Shown here one piece after another: positions 18,220 to 27,133 of a stretch of DNA of 64,000 bases. The notes under the pieces were generated by a model. It made no database searches, was not told where the DNA came from, and was given only the letters and a program-made list of their open reading frames with translations. The stretch comes from Clostridia bacterium (GTDB lineage: Bacteria; Bacillota; Clostridia; Christensenellales; CAG-314). Numbering within the stretch: the first letter of the stretch is position 1; each line of letters opens with the position of its first letter. The stretch lies in contig JAQVMT010000001.1 in assembly GCA_028703495.1 (NCBI GenBank), forward strand, positions 124,001-188,000, in the 5' to 3' direction. The position numbers were made by a program, and so were the translations under genes.

Positions 18220-19845
18220 ATGGCAAAAAACGTATACGGAATTGACTTGGGAACTACTTATTCCTGTATTGCTTACGTTGATGAAACGGAGCACGTTACG
18301 GTGATAAAGAACGAAGACGGACACAACATCACTCCGTCGGTTGTATATTTTGAAAATGCCGAAAAGGTTGTTGTCGGTGAGGCGGCAAAGGATTGCGCCT
18401 ATATCGAGCCGGCAAACACGATTATGTTCGTAAAGTCCCTCATGGGCAAAACGGATTATGTAAAAACCTGCTACGGAAGGGATCTGTCGCCCGAGGAGGT
18501 TAGCTCGTTTATTTTGAGAAAGCTGGCTATGGATGCGACAAAGGCACTCGATTGTGAGGTAAAGGATGTTGTGATAACCTGTCCCGCCTACTTCGGCACC
18601 GCCGAAAGGGAAGCGACAAGAAACGCGGGAATTATTGCCGGACTTAACGTAATGGACGTTATTAACGAACCCACGGCGGCGGCGATTTACTACGGCGTGA
18701 ACAAGGAACACGCCAAAAAGACGATATTAATTTATGACCTCGGCGGCGGAACGTTCGACGTCACGGTAATGAAAATAGATGACGAAGTGATTGACATTAT
18801 ATGTTGCGACGGCAACCATAGCTTGGGCGGCAAGGACTGGGACGAAAGAGTTATGAGCGACCTCGAAGCCCGTTTCAGAGATCAGACAGGCACCGAGGAC
18901 GAGTTTGACGAGGAGAATATGCAAGCACTTCGCAGTGCGGCGGAAAAAGCCAAGAAGAATCTAAGCGCACGCGACGTCGTTAAGGTTGCTTTGAATATTA
19001 TGGGACTTCGCGGACAGGTGGTTTATTCGAGAGAGGACTTTGAAACGAGCACTGCGGAATTACTCAACACAACCGTTGACATTACAAGAAACGCAATCGA
19101 AACCGCCGAGAGGATTCTTGCCGATAGGGGCGAGGAACTTAAGCTTGACGAGATTTTATTGGTGGGCGGTTCTACAAGAATGCCGCAGGTTACGCGTTCT
19201 ATTATCGAGAATTTCGGTATCGAGCCTAAAACCCTCGATCCCGACGAAGCCGTCGCAAAGGGTGCGGCTATGTACGCGATGATACTTGCCGCCGATTTGC
19301 AAGCCAAGGAAGAACAAAGGCGCGAGGAGGAAGGCGAACGTCCTATGGAGGAGGAGGAAAAGGTCGACGCCGACAGAATCGAAAGACTGGTCGGTACGAG
19401 AAAGAAGATAATCTACTCCACGACAAAGAGCTACGCCGTAAGGGCTTTGGTCAATAACGAGCCAAAGTGTTGCAATTTGATTATCAAAAACCATTCCTTG
19501 GGCGACGACCTTGAGATTTCTGCTTCGCGTGAATTCGGTACGGCAGAGGACAATATGGACAACGTGGACATTGCCGTTTACGAAAACGACTATATGGACG
19601 AGTACTTCGAGGTGGACGACAATCTGCTTTTGGGTAACGTTTCATTGACCTTGCCCGGCAATCTTCCCGAGGGTTCGCCTATCGAGGTTCTGTTCACGCT
19701 CAAATCCAACGGCTTGCTCAAGGTTTACGGCAAGGATACCACCACGGGCAACGACGTAAGCGCGGAATTAACCTCACAGGGCATTATGACACAGGAAGAA
19801 GTCGAGGAAATCAAGAAAAAGAGTCAGGACATTACAGTCATCTAG
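18220..19845 (+). CDS. Hsp70/DnaK-like chaperone lacking the lid domain
   Basis: A 541-aa Hsp70. The ATPase domain is complete: GIDLGTTYSCIAYV, VVITCPAYFGTAEREAT, VINEPTAAAIYYGV, IYDLGGGTFDVTVM (near residue 173), SLGGKDWDE and LLVGGSTRMPQV. The substrate-binding beta domain follows after a charged insertion (KEEQRREEEGERPMEEEEK) and includes LTLPGNLPEGSPIEVLFTL. It ends after a short helix (TQEEVEEIKKK), so the usual alpha-helical lid of about 100 residues is missing. AAGGAG precedes the ATG. It lies between a GrpE-like gene and an Hsp70-vWA fusion. It is clearly not the housekeeping dnaK, which normally sits with hrcA, grpE and dnaJ and has a lid. Confidence 0.92.
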   Translation: MAKNVYGIDLGTTYSCIAYVDETEHVTVIKNEDGHNITPSVVYFENAEKVVVGEAAKDCAYIEPANTIMFVKSLMGKTDYVKTCYGRDLSPEEVSSFILRKLAMDATKALDCEVKDVVITCPAYFGTAEREATRNAGIIAGLNVMDVINEPTAAAIYYGVNKEHAKKTILIYDLGGGTFDVTVMKIDDEVIDIICCDGNHSLGGKDWDERVMSDLEARFRDQTGTEDEFDEENMQALRSAAEKAKKNLSARDVVKVALNIMGLRGQVVYSREDFETSTAELLNTTVDITRNAIETAERILADRGEELKLDEILLVGGSTRMPQVTRSIIENFGIEPKTLDPDEAVAKGAAMYAMILAADLQAKEEQRREEEGERPMEEEEKVDADRIERLVGTRKKIIYSTTKSYAVRALVNNEPKCCNLIIKNHSLGDDLEISASREFGTAEDNMDNVDIAVYENDYMDEYFEVDDNLLLGNVSLTLPGNLPEGSPIEVLFTLKSNGLLKVYGKDTTTGNDVSAELTSQGIMTQEEVEEIKKKSQDITVI

Positions 19846-19872
19846 ACAATTTTCGAAATAGAACTTAATAAT

Positions 19873-19896
19873 CGGCGGGGGAGCTTTCCTCCGCCG
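19873..19896 (+). other. Strong hairpin after the lidless Hsp70 gene
   Basis: CGGCGGGGGA pairs with TCCTCCGCCG around a GCTT loop (one G-T pair). It is followed by AAAAG, not a T-tract, so it may slow RNA decay or partly attenuate rather than terminate. It lies 27 bp after the stop codon. Confidence 0.6.
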
Positions 19897-19954
19897 AAAA
19901 GCCACAAAACCATAACTGATTATTGCCTTTGTGCAATGTTGAAGTCGCGTTTTG

Positions 19955-20075
19955 CGTTGCGAACTACGTTGAGGTCGGGCTTGCTTAGCTCTTTAATACG
20001 TAGGTCGTTGCGTTTCACGTTACATTATGAGTTGCAAATTACGTTGATGTCGGGCTTGTGTGGCTCTTTTTTACG
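19955..20075. repeat. Direct repeat, period 75 bp, between the two Hsp70 genes
   Basis: GTTGCGAACTACGTTGAGGT-type sequence (ACGTT at 19966) recurs as GTTGCAAATTACGTTGATGT (ACGTT at 20041). Both are followed by CGGGCTTG and a GCTCTTT segment. The 356-bp gap 19846-20201 otherwise shows only the hairpin at 19873. Confidence 0.65.
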
Positions 20076-20201
20076 GCGAAGTCGAATAGATTTTGCCGTT
20101 TCGCACCGCAATAACTAAAGGGAAAAGGACGGGGGAATGCCACTAGGCGTTTGATTGCCGTATGGAGCGGCGAAGTGCCTAATTATCGTAAGGAGGACAG
20201 T

Positions 20202-22307
20202 ATGGGATTGATTGTCGGAATCGATTTCGGAACGACAACTGCCGCCGTTTCGTATGTTGACAGGAATACTTTGCGTCCGTTTGCGGTTAAAAACGGATTC
20301 GGAAATTCTACCACTCCGACCGCCGTATGCTTTATGGCGGACGGTGTATGCTTCGTAGAGGAAGCGAAGGATAGATTCGGTACTACCGACGATGCGGTTT
20401 GTATGTTTTTTAAACGGCATATCGGTGATGAGGAATACGAGTTTTGCGCAAACGGCAGGAGCTTCGGCGCAGTGGAGCTTGCAACGCTCTTTTTAAAGCA
20501 TTTGATTGCCGAAGCCGCAAAGAGTCTTGGTGATAAAATCACACAGGCTGTCGTTGCGGTACCTGCTTATTACACAAGTAACGAGAGGGAAGCTGCAATC
20601 AAGGCGGTTAGCGATGCGGGTGTGAAGGTTATCGGTTTGATAAACGAACCCACGGCGGCTATGCTGGCTTATTCGCTTAACGAAAAGTCGAAGAAGAGGG
20701 TTTTGGTCTACGATTTGGGCGGAGGAACGTTCGATGTAACGCTTGCCGATGTGGATAACAGAAGTGTGAACGTGCTTGCCATCGGCGGAAACCGTTGCAT
20801 CGGCGGCAAGGACTGGGACGACTGTATCGTGCGCTTGATTGTAAACGAGTTGGGTAGCGACGCGCCCGAGGATGCGGGCTTTGCCGATTATTTGCAATCG
20901 GTCGCCGAAAAGGTCAAGATAAGGCTTAGTTCGGCGGAAAGCTGCGAATTTTCCCTTCGGTACGGCAAGCTTAACCGCAAAATCACGCTAACCGCAGATA
21001 AGTTTGCGGCTGTCGGAGAATACCTTATCAACTCCACAAAGCAGATTGTTTTGGGCGTTTTGAACGACAAGGGTATGAGTATGGACGACGTCGACGAGGT
21101 TTTACTTGTGGGCGGCGCAACGCGTATGAAAGCCGTTGAAAAAATGCTCGGCAGAATGTTTCGAGCCAAAATTTCCCATGCGGTGGATCCCGACGAGGCT
21201 GTGGCTTTGGGAGCGGCTCTTTACGCCGATGTCGCCGAGGACGGACGGTTTATCGGTGCGGACGAGGAAAAAGAGAAGCTTCGTCTTACGGGAAGGGTGC
21301 GCGTACAGGACGTTACCGCGCACGCACTGGGCTTAATTGCCAAAAGTGCGGATAAGAAATCCTTTATAAACAGCGTAATTATCGAGAAAAACACTCCGAT
21401 TCCCGTGTTTAAAAAAGCGTTGTATACCTACAATACCAAGTCTGACGGAAATATTTTGGAAATTTACCTGCTCCAAGGAGACAATCCCCGACCTCTCGAC
21501 AACGAGATTGTCAAGAAATACTCGCTTACCGATATCAGCCCCGTAAGCTACGGAGAAACGGTTATCGAGGTTACCTACGGCTATACCGAATCGGGAACGG
21601 TTACGGTTACCGCTAAGCAGCTGGAGCTGGACAAGGAGTTGACCGTTACCCGCGACAGAGTGGAAGAGGATATGTCTTGGACCGACGATGTCGCCGATAA
21701 AATCCAATCTGCCGATACCTACATAAAGAGCGTGAGGGCAGTTTTTGCGGTGGACGTTTCCGGCAGTATGAGAAGGCCCGTTAAGTTCGGTGAGCCCTCT
21801 CCGCTTGCTCAGATTAAGGAATGCGTCAAAAAATACATACGCGGAATGGAGGAATACGACTACGCTTCGGTGGGGATTGTAGCTTTTGCCGACGGTGCCG
21901 AGTGTGTTCAGCCAATTACCGACGACCTGATACAAGCCGAGGAAGCCGTGGACCGAATCGATGCGTTTCATTTGGGCGGAACAAACAATGCACAGCCGTT
22001 CTCCAAAATATGCGAGATGTTCGGCGGTATTCCCACCAAAATCCCCTCGGTGAAGTACGCAATCGTGCTTACCGACGGCGAGTGGAAGAAGCAAGCCGAG
22101 GCTATTGCCGAAGCAAAACGATGTGCCGATGCGGATGTTGAGATTATGACCGTAGGCTTTGGTAACGCAAACGCCGACTTTTTGAGAAAAATTGCCGGTA
22201 CAGACAGCTTAGCTACTATCGTGCATCTGTCCGAAGTCAAGGAAACCTTCGACAGAATCGCCATCGAAATAAGAGGGAGATACGATTCGCTAGATGTTCC
22301 GACGTGA
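20202..22307 (+). CDS. Hsp70-vWA fusion protein
   Basis: A 701-aa protein in two parts. Residues 1 to about 370 are an Hsp70 ATPase domain: GIDFGTTTAAVSYV, VVAVPAYYTSNEREAA, LINEPTAAMLAYSL, VYDLGGGTFDVTLADV, CIGGKDWDD and VLLVGGATRMKAV. A beta substrate-binding region follows to about residue 500. In place of the lid there is a von Willebrand A domain, starting FAVDVSGSMRR with the MIDAS DxSxS at 518-522, then HLGGTNNAQPF and IVLTDGEWKK. vWA domains bind protein ligands through a metal ion. AAGGAGG before ATG 20202 rules out the longer TTG start. Hsp70 plus vWA in one chain suggests a chaperone targeted to a specific client. Confidence 0.93.
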   Translation: MGLIVGIDFGTTTAAVSYVDRNTLRPFAVKNGFGNSTTPTAVCFMADGVCFVEEAKDRFGTTDDAVCMFFKRHIGDEEYEFCANGRSFGAVELATLFLKHLIAEAAKSLGDKITQAVVAVPAYYTSNEREAAIKAVSDAGVKVIGLINEPTAAMLAYSLNEKSKKRVLVYDLGGGTFDVTLADVDNRSVNVLAIGGNRCIGGKDWDDCIVRLIVNELGSDAPEDAGFADYLQSVAEKVKIRLSSAESCEFSLRYGKLNRKITLTADKFAAVGEYLINSTKQIVLGVLNDKGMSMDDVDEVLLVGGATRMKAVEKMLGRMFRAKISHAVDPDEAVALGAALYADVAEDGRFIGADEEKEKLRLTGRVRVQDVTAHALGLIAKSADKKSFINSVIIEKNTPIPVFKKALYTYNTKSDGNILEIYLLQGDNPRPLDNEIVKKYSLTDISPVSYGETVIEVTYGYTESGTVTVTAKQLELDKELTVTRDRVEEDMSWTDDVADKIQSADTYIKSVRAVFAVDVSGSMRRPVKFGEPSPLAQIKECVKKYIRGMEEYDYASVGIVAFADGAECVQPITDDLIQAEEAVDRIDAFHLGGTNNAQPFSKICEMFGGIPTKIPSVKYAIVLTDGEWKKQAEAIAEAKRCADADVEIMTVGFGNANADFLRKIAGTDSLATIVHLSEVKETFDRIAIEIRGRYDSLDVPT

Positions 22308-22324
22308 AACAGCAGCAAAGCCGA

Positions 22325-22570
22325 ATACAAAAAGCCTCGTATAGACAACGAAGTAATCGATGGATAAGTACAGCGAAGCGACATTAAAAAAAGCGGCATA
22401 GAAAGAAGTTGCGAAGTAATCGACGGAAAAGCACAGCGAAGCGATATAGAACGAAGTTATGAAGAAGTTGATGGATAAGCACAGCGAAGCGACATTAAAA
22501 AAAGCGACATAGAACGAAGCTATGAAGAAATCGATGGATAAGTACAGCGAAGCGACATAGAAAAAAGCGG
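22325..22570. repeat. Four-unit tandem repeat in the leader of the J-like gene
   Basis: ACAGCGAAGCGA (or ACAGCGAAGCGATAT) occurs at 22370, 22433, 22481 and 22544, spacings of 63, 48 and 63 bp. Units share GATGGATAAG(T/C)ACAGCGAAG, CATTAAAAAAAGCG and CATAGAACGAAG(T/C)TATG. The array fills the 281-bp gap before the gene. The minus-strand ORF through it (22290-22595) is a hydrophobic by-product of the repeat. Confidence 0.85.
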
Positions 22571-22588
22571 TTGTGCTCGGAGTATAGA

Positions 22589-25500
22589 ATGGCAAGAGTA
22601 ATTGTGGATAATCTGTATAATTTATTGGAATTGGACTATGACACGCAGGTGTCGGATTTGCCCAGCATCAATAAGCAGATAGAGGACAGAATCGAGGAAA
22701 AGCGCAAGCTTTGGTCGAGCAAGATCGGCGAAAGCAGTAACGGCGCAAAATACGCTCTTTTCGTGGAGAGGATCGGTGAGATCAAGGAGATAATGGCAAG
22801 CCCTCTTTTGCGCAAAAAAGAGGCGAGTTTGGCAAAGACGGAAGCCAACGTGCGTATCGACAGATACGTCGATATGTTTGTGACGGGCGATGAGATCGAG
22901 GACGAAAAGGCAGTGAAGATTGCTTCGATGCTGAAGATATCCGAGATTAAGGTGTATGACAGGCTGCGCGAACGCGGAATAAAGCGTGTTGAGTCGCACA
23001 AGTCGCGCCAAATTCAATCGCTGTTTGTGGGAGAGGATCTTTATAAGAAGTATTACAAGACAAGGCCCTCTTCGAGCGGTATCCACACCCCGCACGAGCA
23101 AAGTCTTATGTTATTGGGAAAGTCCGATTATTACGACTTTTTAAATATTGAGAAGGTCAAGGATTTTAAGCAAAGCTCCAACGAAGAATTGGTGGCGATT
23201 GCCAACGCTCAAAAGAAGAATTATTTCGGAAAGAGCGATGCAAAGGCAACTGCGGGAACGAGGCTTTGCTCCATATGCGAATTGACCTTCAAGTCGGACG
23301 AAACCCGAAAGGGCTATGACGAGTATTTGGATTGGAAGAAGCGGAGAGAGGTCTTTTCCGAGCTGAATAAGGTTGCCGAGATAGCCGACAACAGATTAAC
23401 CCCCGTGCAGATTGAGGTATTTACCTCCGAGCTTTGCAAGTGCGTCGGTGACAGAGAGCTTGCGCGACGCATTATTGAGGCTTATTGCTCTATGGAACGC
23501 ATCGTTGTGGAGCTTTATAAGGAGTCGGACGATACATCGAGCAAAAAGGCTTGCAAATGCGGTTATGTAAACGATATTTCTGACGGCAGGAGAGTGTGCG
23601 CTAAGTGCGGACAGCAACTTTATGTGGTTTGTCCTGCTTGCAACACCGTTAACGATGCCACGACTAACGTATGTAAATGCGGTTACAGCTTTGACAACTT
23701 CAATCAATCCAACATTGCTTGCGCACTTGCGAGGGAAAGAGTTAACGCATTGGACTTCGAAGGTGCAAAAAGGCAGCTTTCGATTGCTCAAAGGCTTAAT
23801 CCCGACAACGCACAGATCGAGGCGGTCGAGGAATACATGGAGTCCGTGCGCGACAAGGTCGGAAAGGATATTAAGGATCTGCGGATCGCGCTTGAAGCCA
23901 AGCGGTATGTTGAAGCAAGGGAGAAATATCGATCGGTCAAGACTTTGTTTGCCGACTTTAACGACAAGGATATTGAAAAGGAGATAAACGATGCTATTGC
24001 TGCCGCCAACAAGTGGTTTGTCAAAGCCAAAACCTGTTCGGTGGATGCCGAAATGCAAAGGTATCTGGAATCGGTTGTTGAGTGTTGCGCCGATTATCAG
24101 GGAATCGAGGAAATTCTCGACATAAATCCGCCCAAGCCGCCCAAGGGCTTGAGCGTGGTCGCCAACGGAGTTATGCGAATTAACCGTATCGCGTGGTCGA
24201 AAAGCGTTTCAAGTGGCGACATTTTCTATAATGTCGTAAGGAAAAGAGACGGTATTCCGCGCACTGTCTTTGACGGAGAACGTTTGGCAAGAATAAAGGA
24301 AGGTGAATTTTCGGATGTTTCCTTGCAGGGCGGTGTGGTATACTTCTATTCGGTATTTGCAGAGAGGAAGGGGAGGTTTTCGGAGCCTCTGTTTACCTCC
24401 AAGGGTATTGCCAACTTTTTCGAGATTCACGGCGTTACCGTTACGGCTTCGGGCAAAAGTATCCGCATCGAGTGGGACAAGATCCCTCCGAGTGCTACTG
24501 CCGAGATCTTCCGCGTCGAGGGCGATGACGAGAGATTGCTTGTAAGAACGGATGAACCTGTTTTCATCGATGACGAGGTGCAGAACGACATCGAATACAC
24601 ATACAGGCTTTGCTTGAGCTATCTGATTTACGGGGACAGAATCAATACAAAGGGCGTTACCGTCAAGGTCAAAGCCAATGGACCCGTCCTCCCCGTCCAA
24701 AGCCTTAAGTCAAGGAAAATTTCCGAGGACTGTTATTTACTCTCTTGGGATGCGCCGATCGGGGAGAACGTGAAGCTTTACTTCTCCAAAACCGATCAGG
24801 GCAATCTTTTGGGCGCGGTTTGGAAAAGAGCCAAGCTGGATAAACTGATGGAGCCGCTGATATGCAAAATGAACGGCGACAATACCGCCGAGTTTAAGCT
24901 TGCGGATTTCAGCCTTTACGTTTACGCGGTAACGATAGGAGAGGATAACTGCGTAATCGGCGATTGCTGCACGATAAGCGGTGTGTTCAACGCGGAAATC
25001 AGCCATGTCAGACTGATCAACGGTAAAATTTATATTGGTATGGAGGATTCCGACCGAATGAGCGGTTTTACGGTAAATTATCGCTTCGATAAATTTAACG
25101 GCGGTATCGATTCGGCACAGGCGAAAACGCTCCACATAACCAAACAGCTTTATGAGCTTAACAATGCTATCGTAATCGACTGTGCAAATGAGAATTATTA
25201 CATCGAGGTTTACGCCGAATTGGGCGAGGGCGCAAATACGGTTTACTCTAATCCTGCCGAGTATTTGTTCAAAAACAAGCCTAAAGCGGTGATATACTAT
25301 TCCATAAAGCAAACCAAGGGCACAGGAGGCAGAATTGTCGAGGTTTTCAAGTTCTACTGCCTTGACAAAAAGCAGTTTGAGTTGCCCGACATTTTGATTT
25401 ATTCGGCTGTCAACGGCGTACCGATTTTTTTGGATAGCGCGGAAATTGTCGGCGAAATCCCGAATCAAACGGTAAACTGTGCCTTCATCAAAAAGATTGT

Positions 25501-25612
25501 CTTCGAGAAGGTCACCAAAACCAATACCTTCGTCAAGGCTTTCATCGCGGAAAAGTATTCCGATACTTTCGAATTACGGTTGAGCTCGGATTCACAGTCA
25601 AAAGTTAAGTAG
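22589..25612 (+). CDS. Large protein with degenerate J-like domains, zinc ribbons and FN3-like repeats
   Basis: A 1007-aa protein with no single family I can name. Residues 5-80 (LYNLLELDYD ... REIMASPLLRKKEASL-like pattern) and about 180-255 (SDYYDFLNIEKVKDF ... ETRKGYDEYLDWKK) look like J domains, but the HPD tripeptide is absent. Near 322-370 are zinc ribbons: CKCGYVN, CAKCGQQ, CPAC and CKCGYSF. A TPR-like helical part follows (ALDFEGAKRQLSIAQRLNPD). From about 514 come beta-sandwich repeats of FN3 type (PPKPPKGLSVVANGVMRINR; VTVTASGKSIRIEWDKIPPS). GGAG six bases before ATG 22589 sets the start. Its place after Hsp70 genes suggests a DnaJ-like adaptor; the J-like call is inference. Confidence 0.65.
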   Translation: MARVIVDNLYNLLELDYDTQVSDLPSINKQIEDRIEEKRKLWSSKIGESSNGAKYALFVERIGEIKEIMASPLLRKKEASLAKTEANVRIDRYVDMFVTGDEIEDEKAVKIASMLKISEIKVYDRLRERGIKRVESHKSRQIQSLFVGEDLYKKYYKTRPSSSGIHTPHEQSLMLLGKSDYYDFLNIEKVKDFKQSSNEELVAIANAQKKNYFGKSDAKATAGTRLCSICELTFKSDETRKGYDEYLDWKKRREVFSELNKVAEIADNRLTPVQIEVFTSELCKCVGDRELARRIIEAYCSMERIVVELYKESDDTSSKKACKCGYVNDISDGRRVCAKCGQQLYVVCPACNTVNDATTNVCKCGYSFDNFNQSNIACALARERVNALDFEGAKRQLSIAQRLNPDNAQIEAVEEYMESVRDKVGKDIKDLRIALEAKRYVEAREKYRSVKTLFADFNDKDIEKEINDAIAAANKWFVKAKTCSVDAEMQRYLESVVECCADYQGIEEILDINPPKPPKGLSVVANGVMRINRIAWSKSVSSGDIFYNVVRKRDGIPRTVFDGERLARIKEGEFSDVSLQGGVVYFYSVFAERKGRFSEPLFTSKGIANFFEIHGVTVTASGKSIRIEWDKIPPSATAEIFRVEGDDERLLVRTDEPVFIDDEVQNDIEYTYRLCLSYLIYGDRINTKGVTVKVKANGPVLPVQSLKSRKISEDCYLLSWDAPIGENVKLYFSKTDQGNLLGAVWKRAKLDKLMEPLICKMNGDNTAEFKLADFSLYVYAVTIGEDNCVIGDCCTISGVFNAEISHVRLINGKIYIGMEDSDRMSGFTVNYRFDKFNGGIDSAQAKTLHITKQLYELNNAIVIDCANENYYIEVYAELGEGANTVYSNPAEYLFKNKPKAVIYYSIKQTKGTGGRIVEVFKFYCLDKKQFELPDILIYSAVNGVPIFLDSAEIVGEIPNQTVNCAFIKKIVFEKVTKTNTFVKAFIAEKYSDTFELRLSSDSQSKVK

Positions 25613-25776
25613 GCGACAGAGCAAAGCATGCGGTAAGAGCATCTAATAGGCTTGTGTTTTATGCACTAAGATACTTTTCGGTAATTGCCGTATTTGATTT
25701 AAATTATCGATTTGAGATCGAATTTGCAGGGGCTTTGATCGAACCGCGACCTTCGCCGACCTATAAAGGAGTTATT

Positions 25777-26967
25777 ATGGCAAAAAAGACATACATTTGT
25801 CCCTATTGTTTAAGTACACACAATATCAGTGATTATCTGTTTAGATGCTCGAACATAAAGTGTGAGGCTACGCCCGATGTGGAGATGACGGAGTACCTTA
25901 TGGGCGATGTCGACAATCCAAAGCTTATGCGCACGGTGTTCGAGCCGATCAAAAAAAATAAGGAGCTCTTTGCCGAGTGTCCGTTTTGCAGACAGCGGAC
26001 ATACAAGATTGTATGCCCCGATTGCCATAACGCTTTGCCTGCCGAAACCTTGGCGGGTGAAAACATTATTATTTCGGTTGTCGGTGCCAGAGATACGGGC
26101 AAAAGCCATTTCGTGGGAGTTATATTGAAAGAGCTTACCAACAGGGTTTTTGCCAGCTTCGGCGGTGCGTTGGAGGCTTTCGACGACAGCGCGGAAAGGT
26201 ACGAGCGTATTTTCGGTAGAAAACTGTATGTGGAGCTGAAGAAGCTACCGCTTACAAAAAGCTCGGAGATCGATGCCGACAACGGCGCGTACAGACCGTT
26301 GGTATTCACATTGACCTTGCCGAATAAGGGCAAGACGACAAACTTTACCTTCGTTTTCTACGACACGGCGGGTGAGGATATCAAGGACGAGGACACAATG
26401 AACTCGGTCGCAAAGTATATCGCAAAGAGCGACGGCGTCATTTTCCTTTTGGATCCGATGCAGATACCCAAGGTTACCGAAAAGCTCGACCCCGACGTTG
26501 TTCGCCGTGCAAGCTCGGTTGGTTGGAAAAATTCTATTCGCGCCGAGGACATTTTGGCTAGGGTTATTCGAGTGATAAGAGCAGATCGCGGAATAAAAAT
26601 CGGAAAGAAACTCCCCGTTCCCGTTGCCGTGGCTTTAGCTAAATTCGACACGTTATTCGACATTATTCCCGCAGGCAATGCGGTTGCAAAGCCAAGTCCT
26701 CACTGTGCTAGCGGCGGTTTTGTGGCAAAGGACGCCTTCGATGTCAATCAGGAAGTCATTGCGATGCTTTCCTCTTGGGAGGCAAACGCCATTTGCGGAC
26801 AAATCGCGCTCAATTTCGAGCAGTACAGCTTCTTCGCGCTTTCTGCGTTGGGCTTGGACAACAATCCCAAAAAGGACGACAGAATCGAACGTCCCAGACC
26901 GCACAGAATCGAGGATCCGTTGCTTTGGATTTTGGCTAAAAAGGGGATTATTCCCGTAATAAAGTAA
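25777..26967 (+). CDS. Zinc-ribbon GTPase, TRAFAC-like (GTPase B)
   Basis: A 396-aa soluble protein. Zinc-binding pairs fill the first 85 residues (CPYC, CSNIKC, CPFCRQ and CPDCHNALP). The P-loop is GARDTGKS (103-110), the Walker B-like switch is FYDTAGED (Asp near 196), and the guanine-specificity motif appears as AKFD (288-291), a variant of NKxD. AAGGAG five bases before ATG 25777 excludes the longer frame from 25654. Unlike GTPase A it has no membrane helix. It lies directly before the GAP1-like gene. The zinc-ribbon plus GTPase order resembles GTPase A, which suggests old duplication or a heteromeric pair. Confidence 0.8.
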   Translation: MAKKTYICPYCLSTHNISDYLFRCSNIKCEATPDVEMTEYLMGDVDNPKLMRTVFEPIKKNKELFAECPFCRQRTYKIVCPDCHNALPAETLAGENIIISVVGARDTGKSHFVGVILKELTNRVFASFGGALEAFDDSAERYERIFGRKLYVELKKLPLTKSSEIDADNGAYRPLVFTLTLPNKGKTTNFTFVFYDTAGEDIKDEDTMNSVAKYIAKSDGVIFLLDPMQIPKVTEKLDPDVVRRASSVGWKNSIRAEDILARVIRVIRADRGIKIGKKLPVPVAVALAKFDTLFDIIPAGNAVAKPSPHCASGGFVAKDAFDVNQEVIAMLSSWEANAICGQIALNFEQYSFFALSALGLDNNPKKDDRIERPRPHRIEDPLLWILAKKGIIPVIK

Positions 26968-27133
26968 TTCAGCGAACAAGCACGCGATACAACTACTTTC
27001 GCGTAACTTTTTGTGTGTAAGAATTAACGAAGTTAACCTACTTTTCCGATATGTGCGAGATTAAGCGCGCGAAGGATACCGAGAGGTATTCGACGATAAT
27101 TTAGGAAAAGGCTACAAGCAAAACGAGGCGTTT

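Noticed and set aside
18220-19845. Housekeeping dnaK
   Set aside because: No hrcA or canonical dnaJ nearby, the lid is missing, and a second Hsp70 fused to vWA follows, so it is treated as an accessory Hsp70.
21333-22094. 253-codon minus-strand ORF
   Set aside because: Antisense to the Hsp70-vWA gene and without family features.
22325-22570. Possible CRISPR array
   Set aside because: Units are whole-length tandem copies with unequal spacing, without unique spacers, and no cas genes are present.
22290-22595. Minus-strand ORF with repeated hydrophobic segments
   Set aside because: It is the translation of the tandem DNA repeat array; the repeats explain the pattern and there is no independent evidence for expression.
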